From: Diaphorobacter sp. HDW4A | GTDB taxonomy: Bacteria; Pseudomonadota; Gammaproteobacteria; Burkholderiales; Burkholderiaceae_C | DNA: 64,000 nt | NCBI RefSeq assembly: GCF_011305995.1 | Contig: NZ_CP049910.1 | Location: 2,480,001 to 2,544,000, forward strand | Direction of reading: 5' to 3' | In this document: in pieces, positions 1 through 8,034 of the stretch | Position numbering within the stretch: the first letter of the stretch is position 1 | How the letters are laid out: the number at the start of each line of letters is the position of its first letter | Position numbers and translations under genes: made by a program | Notes under the pieces: model-generated | The model's input: the letters and a program-made list of their open reading frames with translations, nothing else | Told to the model about the DNA's origin: nothing | Database searches by the model: none

Positions 1-1
1 C

Positions 2-133
2 TCGATGACGCTCAAGGACAATTCGCGCGTTCTGAAAATCACCGACTCCACCGTCCGCAACGGCCTGAGCTGCAACCGGGGCATCGCCTTCCAGTCCATT
101 GGCAGCAATGTGACCGGGCAGGTCAATTGCTGA
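2..133 (+). CDS. C-terminal end of an unidentified protein (partial)
   Basis: The first 43 codons of the window are open in this frame and end at TGA. The peptide is rich in small polar residues and Asn/Ser (it contains KITDSTVRNGL and ends SNVTGQVNC). This would fit the last turns of an exported beta-helix or a periplasmic protein, but that is only an impression. The gene starts outside the window, so no function can be given. It ends 10 bp before the next gene, so the two may be co-transcribed. Confidence 0.45.
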   Translation, partial: SMTLKDNSRVLKITDSTVRNGLSCNRGIAFQSIGSNVTGQVNC

Positions 134-143
134 CGTTTGCTCC

Positions 144-725
144 ATGAGCCCCTCGCGCATGCTGATCTTTGCGCAGCCCACGGGGGCGGCTTTGGAGCGC
201 CTTTTCGGCGCGGTGACCGAGCTTGAATTGGAAACACGCCTCGCCGGCAGGATGTTTCCAGCCCGCAATTGGCATCAGACCTTGTGTGGCCCCTATGACG
301 CAAGCGAGGAGGTGATGAACGCGTTGTTTAAAGCTGGCGATGCGCTGGAGCAAGCGCAACTCCCTGCATTCACCTTGTCTCTCAACCGCCTTCGCGCCGA
401 AGAAGGAGACCGCATCCATTGGTCGTTCTTCGCTCGCGGTCGCCCACATGCGTTTGATGATGTGCTCGCGATCTTGAAGGATCAGGTCACCAGACGAGGT
501 CTCGCCCCCGACAGTGGGCATCGCCCGCACATCACCATCAGCTACAACGCCCGCGAAGGCTTGCCGCCGCTGGACATCGCTCCCATTGACTGGGTGATCC
601 ATGAATTCGCACTTGCCGAGCGCTCCGGCACGGGAAACGAATGGTCTTACAAGATCATCAAACGCTGGAAACTCGTCCTCATGCCGCGCAACAGCGGCTG
701 GCAGCAAGGGTCGCTATTCAGTTGA
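144..725 (+). CDS. 2'-5' RNA ligase family protein (2H phosphoesterase)
   Basis: This 193-aa cytoplasmic protein carries the two HxTx signatures of the 2H phosphoesterase/ThpR superfamily: WHQTL around residue 43 and PHITI around residue 131. The two histidines form the active site that acts on 2',5' or cyclic phosphodiesters in RNA ligase, RNA 2',3'-cyclic phosphodiesterase and related enzymes. Length (about 180-200 aa) and motif spacing fit ThpR. The ATG lies 10 bp after the preceding gene. The physiological substrate is not known for most bacterial members. Confidence 0.85.
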   Translation: MSPSRMLIFAQPTGAALERLFGAVTELELETRLAGRMFPARNWHQTLCGPYDASEEVMNALFKAGDALEQAQLPAFTLSLNRLRAEEGDRIHWSFFARGRPHAFDDVLAILKDQVTRRGLAPDSGHRPHITISYNAREGLPPLDIAPIDWVIHEFALAERSGTGNEWSYKIIKRWKLVLMPRNSGWQQGSLFS

Positions 726-744
726 AGCCTGCAGACGGATCAGC

Positions 745-828
745 TCACCCCATAGCGCCGTAGCGCCAAGTGAAATAGCACGCGGCAACGATGCCGATGA
801 TCGCGAGAAGAGTCATGATGCGGGGCAT
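745..828 (-). CDS. Possible 27-aa single-span membrane peptide
   Basis: A 27-codon frame reads MPRIMTLLAIIGIVAACYF followed by TWRYGAMG and a stop. It has a positively charged start, one hydrophobic stretch long enough to cross the membrane (about residues 5-19) and a short polar tail. An AGGA motif lies 8 nt before the ATG. It sits alone in the otherwise empty 726-1049 interval, antisense to both neighbours. It could be a real small membrane protein or a chance frame; only the ribosome-binding site and the hydrophobic profile support it. Confidence 0.4.
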   Translation of the reverse strand: MPRIMTLLAIIGIVAACYFTWRYGAMG

Positions 829-1049
829 GGCGTGCGTCCTGATGGATTGAAAAAAGCGCGGCTCACGGCCCCATGCTACCAGCCAAGCATCTCTCACAAT
901 GACTCACCATACATGGTAAGTACACCCGTGTACTCCACGGCCTACACGCCCGCAGCACCAAAGGTTACAGCCGCACTTCCTGAAAGAGGCGAGACTGCTT
1001 TTTTGTCACGCTTTCATCGGCAAAAAGCTTTCCAGCAAAGGAATCATCC

Positions 1050-1463
1050 ATGACCAAAATTCTTCTGTCCGCACTGCTCGCCTCATCCTTTCTCGTGGCC
1101 TGCTCATCCACATCGACCAGCAATGCTCCGCCTCCACCGCAGTCGGCATCGCCTTCGCCAGCAACGGTTCTCAACGGCGTGCTTGTCGGCCCCAACCAGA
1201 TGACGCTGTATGTGTTCGACAAGGATGTGGTGGGTTCGGGCAAAAGTGTCTGCAACGGCACATGCGCCACCAACTGGCCGCCGCTGGCTGCGCCTGGCGG
1301 TGCCAAGCCCATCGCCGATTGGAGCCCCGTCACCCGTGACGATGGCACCAAGCAGTGGGCCTACAAGGGCCGTCCACTCTACACTTGGGCCAAGGACACC
1401 AAGCCCGGTGACGCTACCGGCGACGGTATGCTCAACAACGCTTGGCACACGGCAAAACCTTGA
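1050..1463 (+). CDS. Small lipoprotein with COG4315/PF03640 secreted repeats
   Basis: This 137-aa protein begins with a lipoprotein signal peptide ending in the lipobox LVAC (Cys18), followed by a Ser/Pro-rich linker. The mature part holds two copies of the PF03640 'secreted repeat of unknown function': LYVFDKD...CNGTCATNWPPL near residue 50, and LYTWAKDTKPGDATGDG...W near residue 110. AAGGA at about 1039 gives a ribosome-binding site for the ATG. Family members are predicted envelope lipoproteins with no established role. It is monocistronic and followed by a hairpin. Confidence 0.85.
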   Translation: MTKILLSALLASSFLVACSSTSTSNAPPPPQSASPSPATVLNGVLVGPNQMTLYVFDKDVVGSGKSVCNGTCATNWPPLAAPGGAKPIADWSPVTRDDGTKQWAYKGRPLYTWAKDTKPGDATGDGMLNNAWHTAKP

Positions 1464-1479
1464 ACACGCTTTGAGACTC

Positions 1480-1510
1480 AGCGAACGCAGCCAGCTTGGC
1501 TACGTTCGCT
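1480..1510. terminator. Hairpin between convergent genes
   Basis: AGCGAACG, one mismatch and AGCC pair with GGCT, one mismatch and CGTTCGCT around the loop agctt. The structure lies 16 bp after the lipoprotein stop and before the end of the convergent sigma-54 activator gene. There is no long T-run, so factor-independent termination would be weak; a bidirectional barrier is the likeliest role. Confidence 0.5.
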
Positions 1511-1567
1511 TGGAGTGCAACCGCTTCATAGGCCCCGACCAGATTCGGCCAGAGTCACATTGTTCAA

Positions 1568-3538
1568 TCACCCTTGCTTGAGCCGACGCCAAAGCGTTGC
1601 ACGGCTCACTCCCAGAATCTCGCAGGCGCGCGTCTGATCACCCTGCACTGACTCCAACACCTCACGCACACGCTCGCGCTCTGCCTGTTGGCGAGTTTCC
1701 TTGAGTCTTGCCTGTTGTTGCTTCGGCGGCTCCTGAGGGTGGATCCGGGCGACGTCGCATTCCGGGAAGACCTCGCGCAGACGCGCGTCCCCCGTCTCAT
1801 CCAATCCTTCGCGCAGAAACTCCCGGCAGGCAACCAGCCGTTCGATCCAGTTGTCGAGTTCGCGCACGTTTCCAGGCCAAACATGGGCGTCAGCCATGGT
1901 CAGCAGGCGCCGCAGCAGCTTCTGCAATTCGGCCGCCTCTGCACGCTGGATCTTGCCCATCTCGATGTGCCGACTCAGCATTGCCTGCGCCATCTCAGCA
2001 ACATCCGCTGTGCCATGCTCGACCAACGAAGGCGTACGCAGCCGCAGCACCGCCAATCGATAGTACAGATCGCGCCTGAACTCGCCGCGTTCCACCAAAG
2101 CTGCCAGATCAGCATGCGTGGCAGCGATCACGCGTACATCCACTGGAACGGGTGTCGTAGAGCCCACGCGCATCACTTCGCGCTCCTGCAGCACCCGCAG
2201 CAAGCGCGACTGCAGAGCGAGTGGCATGTCGCCAATTTCATCGAGAAACAGCGTTCCGGTATGCGCCGCCTCGACCAACCCCGTCTTTCCACCGCGCCGT
2301 GCGCCGGTAAAAGCACCCTCATCGTAGCCAAACAGCTCGGCCTCAAGCAAACTCTCGGCCAGCGCCGCGCAGTTCACAGCCAGAAACGGCTGGGCTGCAC
2401 GGCGACTAGCGCGGTGAATGCCCTGCGCGATCATCTCCTTGCCGGTGCCGCTCTCGCCCAGAATCAGCACCGTCGAATCGCTGACCGCGTATTGCAGGGC
2501 AAGCTGGCGCGCGCGCACAACAACAGCGCTACTGCCCAGAAATTCATCGAGACTCCAGCGTACCCCCGCCCCGCGCTGGCGTTGATTGGCGCGAAGACTC
2601 CTGTCCGCCCGCTGGATCACTGCCGGGTCGCGACAGATCAGCAGCGAGCCCGCCGCCACCCCGCCCTCAATCAGCGGCGCGCGGCGCAATACCAGCATGC
2701 GCATAGCAGTGCGCGTGGCAATGTGAACCACCTCTTCCGAACTTTCATGCAGACGCAGTGGCTGCCCCTGCATCAGTGCGGGAGCGATCTGGGACAACAG
2801 TTGCCCATGCAGCGACGCCATTGGCGCGCCCAGCAGATCCGCCATCGGCTGGTTGAGCGCGCGGATGCGCCCCTGCGTGTCGATGGCAACCACGCCGTCC
2901 TGCAGCTCGCCGAGCACCGTCTCCAGCCACTGATGCCGATCTCGCTCGGCCAGTCGGTGGCGCGCGAGCAGCAAGGCGTCGTCCAACGCCTGACGCACCG
3001 CTGCCTCCGAATAGAGCAGCACGCTGGGAATGCCCGCCTGCTGCGCCAGATCCGCCACCAGCCCCGGTGCCACCACCGCACCCACCTTGGCCGCGAGCAG
3101 TTGCCGTACACAATCCGCCGCATCCTCCGCTCCGTGATAGACGAACTGCGCCACGCCCAATCCAAACAGCGCATCGAATTGCGTGAGTTGCACGGACGGC
3201 ACATCGAACGACACCAACCCCACGCGCGGGCGCTCAGGCGTGGTCTGCTGCTTGGCAGTCATCAGCGCCTCGAGCAATCCCAGCCCGCGCACCTCGACCA
3301 TCGCCACGGGAATCTCCACGCGCTCACGCACATGAGCTCCACTCGCGCCCGCCACCACCAGCGCATCGATGGCCCGCTTCTCATCGAGCGCGAGCACGGC
3401 CCGGACCGCGTCCTCGAATGAGGCGCTGATGTGCGTCACCCGCGCCGCGCCGGACCAACTCCGAGCGACATCCTGTATCACGTGTCCAATGCGATGTCGT
3501 CCCACGGTGACGATATGCGGCAATTTTTTTTCATTCAT
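1568..3538 (-). CDS. prpR: PrpR-type sigma-54-dependent transcriptional activator
   Basis: This 656-aa bacterial enhancer-binding protein has an N-terminal PrpR sensor domain (about residues 10-190), a PAS segment (about 205-310), a central AAA+ domain and a C-terminal Fis-type helix-turn-helix. The AAA+ domain has Walker A GESGTGKE near residue 360, the sigma-54 contact loop GAFTGA and Walker B TLFLDEIGD; the HTH is RACEILGVSRATLWRRL. PrpR proteins sense 2-methylcitrate and switch on propionate catabolism. Here the divergent neighbour is a single isocitrate lyase/PEP mutase-family gene, and prpC or a methylcitrate dehydratase gene is not nearby. The effector may therefore differ, and the symbol refers to the family only. 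Confidence 0.85.
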   Translation of the reverse strand: MNEKKLPHIVTVGRHRIGHVIQDVARSWSGAARVTHISASFEDAVRAVLALDEKRAIDALVVAGASGAHVRERVEIPVAMVEVRGLGLLEALMTAKQQTTPERPRVGLVSFDVPSVQLTQFDALFGLGVAQFVYHGAEDAADCVRQLLAAKVGAVVAPGLVADLAQQAGIPSVLLYSEAAVRQALDDALLLARHRLAERDRHQWLETVLGELQDGVVAIDTQGRIRALNQPMADLLGAPMASLHGQLLSQIAPALMQGQPLRLHESSEEVVHIATRTAMRMLVLRRAPLIEGGVAAGSLLICRDPAVIQRADRSLRANQRQRGAGVRWSLDEFLGSSAVVVRARQLALQYAVSDSTVLILGESGTGKEMIAQGIHRASRRAAQPFLAVNCAALAESLLEAELFGYDEGAFTGARRGGKTGLVEAAHTGTLFLDEIGDMPLALQSRLLRVLQEREVMRVGSTTPVPVDVRVIAATHADLAALVERGEFRRDLYYRLAVLRLRTPSLVEHGTADVAEMAQAMLSRHIEMGKIQRAEAAELQKLLRRLLTMADAHVWPGNVRELDNWIERLVACREFLREGLDETGDARLREVFPECDVARIHPQEPPKQQQARLKETRQQAERERVREVLESVQGDQTRACEILGVSRATLWRRLKQG

Positions 3539-3549
3539 GAATCAGATTA

Positions 3550-3563
3550 TTTCATTTTTGAAA
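3550..3563. promoter_or_regulatory. Inverted repeat, candidate activator (UAS) site
   Basis: TTTCA-N4-TGAAA lies in the intergenic region, about 70 bp upstream of the -24 element at 3627. That is the usual distance for an enhancer-binding protein site. A second palindrome, ATTCATGAAT (3533-3542), overlaps the activator's own start codon and could serve autoregulation. Assignment to the adjacent PrpR-type regulator is inference. Confidence 0.45.
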
Positions 3564-3626
3564 CAATACAACGAATAAAAACCCGATATGCCCCACTCTG
3601 CCGCATCAAATCACACTCAAACCGCG

Positions 3627-3642
3627 TGGCATGTCCCTTGCA
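3627..3642 (+). promoter_or_regulatory. Sigma-54 promoter (-24/-12)
   Basis: TGGCATG-N4-TTGCA matches the sigma-54 consensus TGGCAYR-N4-TTGCW exactly, with GG and GC ten bases apart. Transcription should start near 3653. This rules out the ATG at 3631 as the downstream gene's start, because it lies inside the promoter. The divergent gene encodes a sigma-54 activator, which strongly supports the call. Confidence 0.85.
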
Positions 3643-3675
3643 ATGCCAAGGCAAACACATCTCAAGGAAACAACT

Positions 3676-4548
3676 TTGGCCAACTCCATGAATACCAAAC
3701 AGCAACTCCGACAACTGATCGACGCACGCAAAGGCGTACTGGTACCCGGCGCCTTCAATGCACTTTCGGCGCGCGTGGTGGCCGACCTCGGGTTCAAGGC
3801 TCTCTACGTGACCGGTGCGGGCGTGACCAATATGTGGTTCGGCCTGCCAGACCAAGCGTTCATGGGCCTCACCGACATAGCAGACCACACCGCGCGCATC
3901 CGCGACGCCGTCGATCTGCCGCTGATCGTTGACGCCGACACCGGCTTCGGCAATGCACTCAACACCTACCATGCAGTGCGCACGCTGGAGCGCGCAGGCG
4001 CGGACTGCATCCAACTCGAAGACCAAGTCAGTCCCAAGCGCTGCGGCCACTTCAATGGCAAGGCCGTGATCGAGACCAGCGAAATGCTGGGCAAGATCAA
4101 GGCTGCAGTCGACGCGCGCCGAGAGGAGGGAACGCTGATCATGGCCCGCACCGACGCGGCAGCCATCCACGGTTTTGACGCTGCTGTCGAACGCGCACAG
4201 CAATTCGCAGAGGCGGGAGCCGATATTCTGTTCGTCGAAGCCGTCACCTCGCTGGAGCAGGTCCGTGCCCTGCCGCAACGCCTGAAACAGCCTCAGCTCA
4301 TGAACATGGTGATCGGCGGCAAGACCCCCATCGCCACCACCGACGAGCTGGGCAACATGGGTTTTTCCATCGTGCTCTACGCCAATGCTGCACTGCAAGG
4401 CGCCCTCGCCGGCATGCAGAAGGCACTCGGCGAACTCAAGCGTTCGCACCATCTACAGGAAGACCCGAACCTGGTCGCGCCATTCGCGGAGCGCCAGCGC
4501 CTGGTGAACAAGCCGTTCTGGGATCAACTGGAAAGGAAGTACGAGTAA
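3676..4548 (+). CDS. Isocitrate lyase/PEP mutase family protein (2-methylisocitrate lyase-like)
   Basis: A TIM-barrel lyase of about 290 aa. It shows the superfamily features VPGAFNALSARV near the N-terminus, the acidic metal site DADTGFGN, the QLEDQ strand and the catalytic loop SPKRCGH. These fit methylisocitrate lyase, oxaloacetate decarboxylase and carboxyphosphonoenolpyruvate mutase relatives, which cleave or form C-C or C-P bonds next to a carboxylate. The start chosen is TTG 3676, seven bases after AAGGAAA; ATG 3688 is the alternative. The ATG at 3631 is inside the promoter. The divergent PrpR-type activator and sigma-54 promoter imply induction by a small acid. The exact substrate cannot be read from sequence. 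Confidence 0.8.
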   Translation: MANSMNTKQQLRQLIDARKGVLVPGAFNALSARVVADLGFKALYVTGAGVTNMWFGLPDQAFMGLTDIADHTARIRDAVDLPLIVDADTGFGNALNTYHAVRTLERAGADCIQLEDQVSPKRCGHFNGKAVIETSEMLGKIKAAVDARREEGTLIMARTDAAAIHGFDAAVERAQQFAEAGADILFVEAVTSLEQVRALPQRLKQPQLMNMVIGGKTPIATTDELGNMGFSIVLYANAALQGALAGMQKALGELKRSHHLQEDPNLVAPFAERQRLVNKPFWDQLERKYE

Positions 4549-5281
4549 GCGAATTGGCCTCGTCGTTGAGCGGCAGATAAACGGAACCTCCACGATGCAG
4601 AAAACCTGTTGCCGCAATACCAAGATGACAGGGAGATCAGGCGTCAGCCGACGGTGACATATTCCCTCATCACAAAGCGGCGCCCCATTTCACAGGCCTG
4701 CAGACGAATAGCCAATCGTTGGGACCATTGCGCTCGCCGACTCATCGAGTCGGCGGCGTGGCCAAGCCTCATGATGCAGATCCGCTTCTTCTTTGACTCC
4801 ACGTCAGTATGGACTGAACACACCCGTACGGGTGCATCAAGACGGGAATGCCACCCGTCGCGCTGACGGCAGCGCCAATCGGTCAGCCGCGTCGCTGAAG
4901 ATGTCAACGCAAGGTCTTGAATGTTCAAAATTGAAAGCCAGCGATCTTGGCCCTAGGTGCCAAGCTTGGATTTTTTTGACAAACCACCTCACGTCGGTTG
5001 ACATTTTGTAGTAGTAGCCTGCTCACATTGTCTAAAATAAAACTCTTTACCGACAGTTCATTTTGATTGCCTTCTGTAGCCTGACGGACTCATAGGTCCC
5101 GGGCTGTCCTCAAAGCTCACGGATTGTGCTACGCGCTGCGTTTCGGAGCCATCAAGCAACCCATCCTCATCCGCCTTGCGAGATCATCGATGCCTCACGG
5201 CACGCGCGGCGATGAACCGATTGAACTGACTCATATCATGGGCGCCACTCGTGGGCGCCCCCAGAACGGAGGTGCCGCGTT
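4549..5281. other. Intergenic region without a supported gene
   Basis: No frame here has coding character together with a start site. The region is less GC-rich towards 4960-5060. It contains a TTGACA hexamer (4998-5003) and a TAAAAT hexamer (5033-5038), but their 29-bp spacing is too long for a sigma-70 promoter. The only clear structure is the hairpin at 5240-5260. Confidence 0.5.
5240..5260 (+). promoter_or_regulatory. Leader hairpin before the acyltransferase gene
   Basis: GGGCGCC and GGCGCCC form a perfect 7-bp GC stem around the loop actcgtg. It ends 7 nt before the GGAGG ribosome-binding site (5268-5272) of the TTG-started acyltransferase gene. It may stabilise the mRNA 5' end or modulate translation. 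Confidence 0.4.
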
Positions 5282-6424
5282 TTGGCCGGAGCTGAATACA
5301 AACTTCAATACAACCCTGCCCTGGACGGCCTGCGTGGCGTCGCGATCCTGCTGGTGCTGCTTTCTCATGCCCATGTGCCGTTGTTCGACGGCGCGTTCTT
5401 TGGCGTAGACCTGTTCTTCGTGCTCAGCGGCTTTCTGATCACCTCTCTATTGCTTGTCGAGTTCAACAACAATGGCAAGCTGGACTATTGGCGCTTCTAC
5501 GCGCGTCGCTTCTGGCGACTGATGCCTGCGTTGGCTCTCTTCCTGCTGGCCTATTGCATCTTTGCGCCCATGATCTGGCCGGACCTGAACGATGTCTATT
5601 CCGACTCGCTCGTCTCCATCCTCTATCTCGCCGACTACGGCATCGCGTTCTTCGACAGTCCTGACACCATCCTGCACATGTGGTCGCTCTCGATCGAGGA
5701 GCATTTCTATCTGATTTGGCCCCCGCTGCTCGTGTTGCTGCTGCGTTTTGCCACACCGGGCAAGGTCTGGCGCTCGATCTTGTTGCTGTGGATCATGGCC
5801 TGGGCCTGGCGTGTGATGTGGGTATTTCAAGGCCAGCAGTTCTATGAGATCTTCTTTCGCTTCGACACCCGAGCCACCGGTTTGCTGGCAGGCGCGCTGC
5901 TGGCAGCACTGATGTTCGAAAAGCCCTCTTTCACGCAAAACATCAAGAAGAACTTCGCGCATCTCATGTGGTTCCCACTCGCAGTTCCGTTGCTCATGGA
6001 GATGGCTTGGGACAACCAGCAGGCGATGATCTGGGGCATCACCATTGTGGAGTGCGCCGCACTTGTTGTTCTGATGGCCGTGCAGCGCCAGTCCGGCCTA
6101 GTCTACGAGATGCTTTGCGCACCCGCGCTGCTGAAATTGGGCAAGCTCTCTTACGGCGTGTATCTCTGGCATTACCCTGTCGTGCGCTACCTGCGCGCAG
6201 AATTCTCCTGGCCAGTGGTGGTGGTCGCAGGATTGATCATTTCAATGGCACTGTCCGCCCTGTCCTTCTACACGATCGAACGCTGGGCGTTGCGTGTGCG
6301 TGACGGCAAGCGTGCGCCCAAGGGGGCACCCACGCCATCGGGCCGCGTCGAACCATGGCTGCACGGCGGCGCAAATGGCTCGGCGGGCAATCTGGCGATG
6401 GCCGTACAAAGCCCCCACCGCTGA
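5282..6424 (+). CDS. Acyltransferase 3 family membrane protein (OafA/YrhL type)
   Basis: This 380-aa inner-membrane protein has about ten predicted spans and the Acyltransferase_3 (PF01757) signatures: LDGLRGVAILLVLLSH near the N-terminus with the catalytic-type His, FFGVDLFFVLSGFLI, RRFWRLMPAL, WSLSIEEHFYLIWP and a late GVYLWHYPV. Such enzymes O-acylate lipopolysaccharide, peptidoglycan or exported glycans. The start is TTG at 5282 with GGAGG nine bases upstream. No polysaccharide genes flank it, so the acceptor is unknown. The last 40 residues are polar and probably cytoplasmic. Confidence 0.85.
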   Translation: MAGAEYKLQYNPALDGLRGVAILLVLLSHAHVPLFDGAFFGVDLFFVLSGFLITSLLLVEFNNNGKLDYWRFYARRFWRLMPALALFLLAYCIFAPMIWPDLNDVYSDSLVSILYLADYGIAFFDSPDTILHMWSLSIEEHFYLIWPPLLVLLLRFATPGKVWRSILLLWIMAWAWRVMWVFQGQQFYEIFFRFDTRATGLLAGALLAALMFEKPSFTQNIKKNFAHLMWFPLAVPLLMEMAWDNQQAMIWGITIVECAALVVLMAVQRQSGLVYEMLCAPALLKLGKLSYGVYLWHYPVVRYLRAEFSWPVVVVAGLIISMALSALSFYTIERWALRVRDGKRAPKGAPTPSGRVEPWLHGGANGSAGNLAMAVQSPHR

Positions 6425-6436
6425 TTCCTCCGATCA

Positions 6437-6461
6437 GTCGGGGTGGGCGGACCACCCCGAC
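6437..6461. terminator. Perfect 10-bp hairpin after the acyltransferase gene
   Basis: GTCGGGGTGG and CCACCCCGAC pair perfectly around the loop gcgga, 13 bp after the stop codon. There is no T-run. It is probably a transcription barrier or mRNA 3'-end stabiliser between the acyltransferase gene and argA. Confidence 0.5.
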
Positions 6462-6625
6462 GAAGCGTAATCGCGGCAAAAATTGTCGGTTAACTGAAAC
6501 ACCCGCTGTGCACAAGGCAGGCGCAGTGCCGCTACACTGCGCACTGCGCTTGCAGCCCTAAAGCTGCCAAGCGCTTTTTCTTCGCTTTTTTCGGGTAATG
6601 CAGGCCATTCGCCAACGCCAAAAAC

Positions 6626-7972
6626 ATGTCCGCTGTCTTCAATTTCACCTTTGTTCCCTGGTTCCGGTCCGTGGCTCCCTATATCCACAAGTTCCGACAT
6701 CAGACCTTTGTGGTGGGCATCACGGGCGAGGCCATTGCGGCGGGCAAGCTGCAGGGCATCGTGCAGGACCTTGCGTTGATCCAGGCCATGGGCGTCAAGC
6801 TGGTGCTGGTGCACGGTTTTCGGCCCCAGGTGAATGAACAACTGCGCGCCAAGGGCCACGAGCCACAGTACTCGCACGGCATCCGCATCACCGACGAGGT
6901 GGCGCTCGACTGCGCACAGGAGGCGGCTGGTCAACTGCGATACGAGATCGAAGCTGCTTTCAGCCAGGGCCTGCCCAATACACCTATGGCCGATGCACGC
7001 GTGCGCGTGATCTCCGGTAATTTTCTCACCGCACGCCCTGTGGGCATCGTGGACGGGGTCAACTTCAAGCACTCCGGTCTGGTGCGCAAGGTGGACGTCG
7101 ACGGTATCAAGCGCACCCTCGAATCCGAGGCCATGGTGCTGATTTCACCGTTCGGCTTCTCTCCGACCGGCGAGGCGTTCAACCTCACCATGGAAGAAGT
7201 CGCCACGCGCGTGGCCATCGAACTGCATGCCGACAAGCTGCTGTTCCTCAGCGAAATTCCGGGCATTCTCGTCAAGCCGCTGGAGCCCGAAAGTGACGAC
7301 AACCCGATCGACACCGAACTGCCGCTGGCCGCCGCGCGCCTGCTGCTGGCCCAGTTGCCGCCGCCCCAATCACCTGCTGACGTGGGCTTCTACCTGCAGC
7401 ACTGCGTGCGAGCCTGCGAACACGGCGTCGAGCGCAGCCACATCCTGCCGTTTGCGGTGGACGGCTCGCTGCTGCTTGAAATCTATGTGCACGACGGCAT
7501 CGGCACCATGATCATCGACGAGAAGCTCGAAGAACTGCGCGAGGCCACCATTGACGACGTGGGCGGCATCATCCAGTTGATCGAGCCATTCGAGAAGGAC
7601 GGCACACTGGTCAAGCGCGACCGCACCGAGATCGAGCGCGACATCTCCAGCTACACCGTGATTGAGCATGACGGTGTGATCTTCGGCTGTGCGGCGTTCT
7701 ATCCCTACCCCGAAGCCAGCACCGCCGAAATGGCCGCCGTCACCGTCTCGCCCATGAGCCAAGGCACGGGCGACGGCGAAAAGCTGCTCAAGCGTATCGA
7801 ACAGCGCGCCCGCGCCATGGGCCTCAAGACTCTGTTCGTGTTGACTACGCGCACCATGCACTGGTTCATCAAACGCGGCTTCCAGCCCGTCGACCCCGAC
7901 TGGCTGCCAGAGGCCCGCAAGAAAAAGTACAACTGGGACCGCAAGAGCCAGGTGCTGGTCAAGCACCTGTAA
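6626..7972 (+). CDS. argA: Amino-acid N-acetyltransferase (N-acetylglutamate synthase)
   Basis: This 448-aa cytoplasmic enzyme catalyses the first step of arginine synthesis, acetyl-CoA + L-glutamate to N-acetylglutamate. It has the classic fused form: an amino-acid-kinase-like domain (about residues 15-285; VLVHGFRPQVN, GRI-type HSGLVRKVD, DKLLFLSEIPG) that normally binds the feedback inhibitor arginine, then a GNAT domain (about 295-445; VTVSPMSQGTGDGEKLL for acetyl-CoA, and FIKRGFQPV). Length fits beta- and gammaproteobacterial ArgA. The start MSAVFNF has no strong Shine-Dalgarno sequence. It stands alone; regulation is not visible. Confidence 0.92.
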   Translation: MSAVFNFTFVPWFRSVAPYIHKFRHQTFVVGITGEAIAAGKLQGIVQDLALIQAMGVKLVLVHGFRPQVNEQLRAKGHEPQYSHGIRITDEVALDCAQEAAGQLRYEIEAAFSQGLPNTPMADARVRVISGNFLTARPVGIVDGVNFKHSGLVRKVDVDGIKRTLESEAMVLISPFGFSPTGEAFNLTMEEVATRVAIELHADKLLFLSEIPGILVKPLEPESDDNPIDTELPLAAARLLLAQLPPPQSPADVGFYLQHCVRACEHGVERSHILPFAVDGSLLLEIYVHDGIGTMIIDEKLEELREATIDDVGGIIQLIEPFEKDGTLVKRDRTEIERDISSYTVIEHDGVIFGCAAFYPYPEASTAEMAAVTVSPMSQGTGDGEKLLKRIEQRARAMGLKTLFVLTTRTMHWFIKRGFQPVDPDWLPEARKKKYNWDRKSQVLVKHL

Positions 7973-8034
7973 TTCAACGACCCGCGCACCGAAAGCGGCG
8001 AGCCAGCGAAGGCAGCGTAACCACCGACAAGAAA

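Noticed and set aside
3631..3675. ATG 3631 as the start of the lyase gene
   Set aside because: It lies inside the -24/-12 sigma-54 promoter and so upstream of the predicted transcript start; TTG 3676 has a proper ribosome-binding site.
4644..4928. 94-codon minus-strand frame in the 4.5-5.3 kb gap
   Set aside because: No ribosome-binding site, no recognisable domain and a composition unlike neighbouring genes.
4998..5038. Sigma-70 promoter TTGACA...TAAAAT before the acyltransferase gene
   Set aside because: The spacing is 29 bp, far from 16-18 bp.
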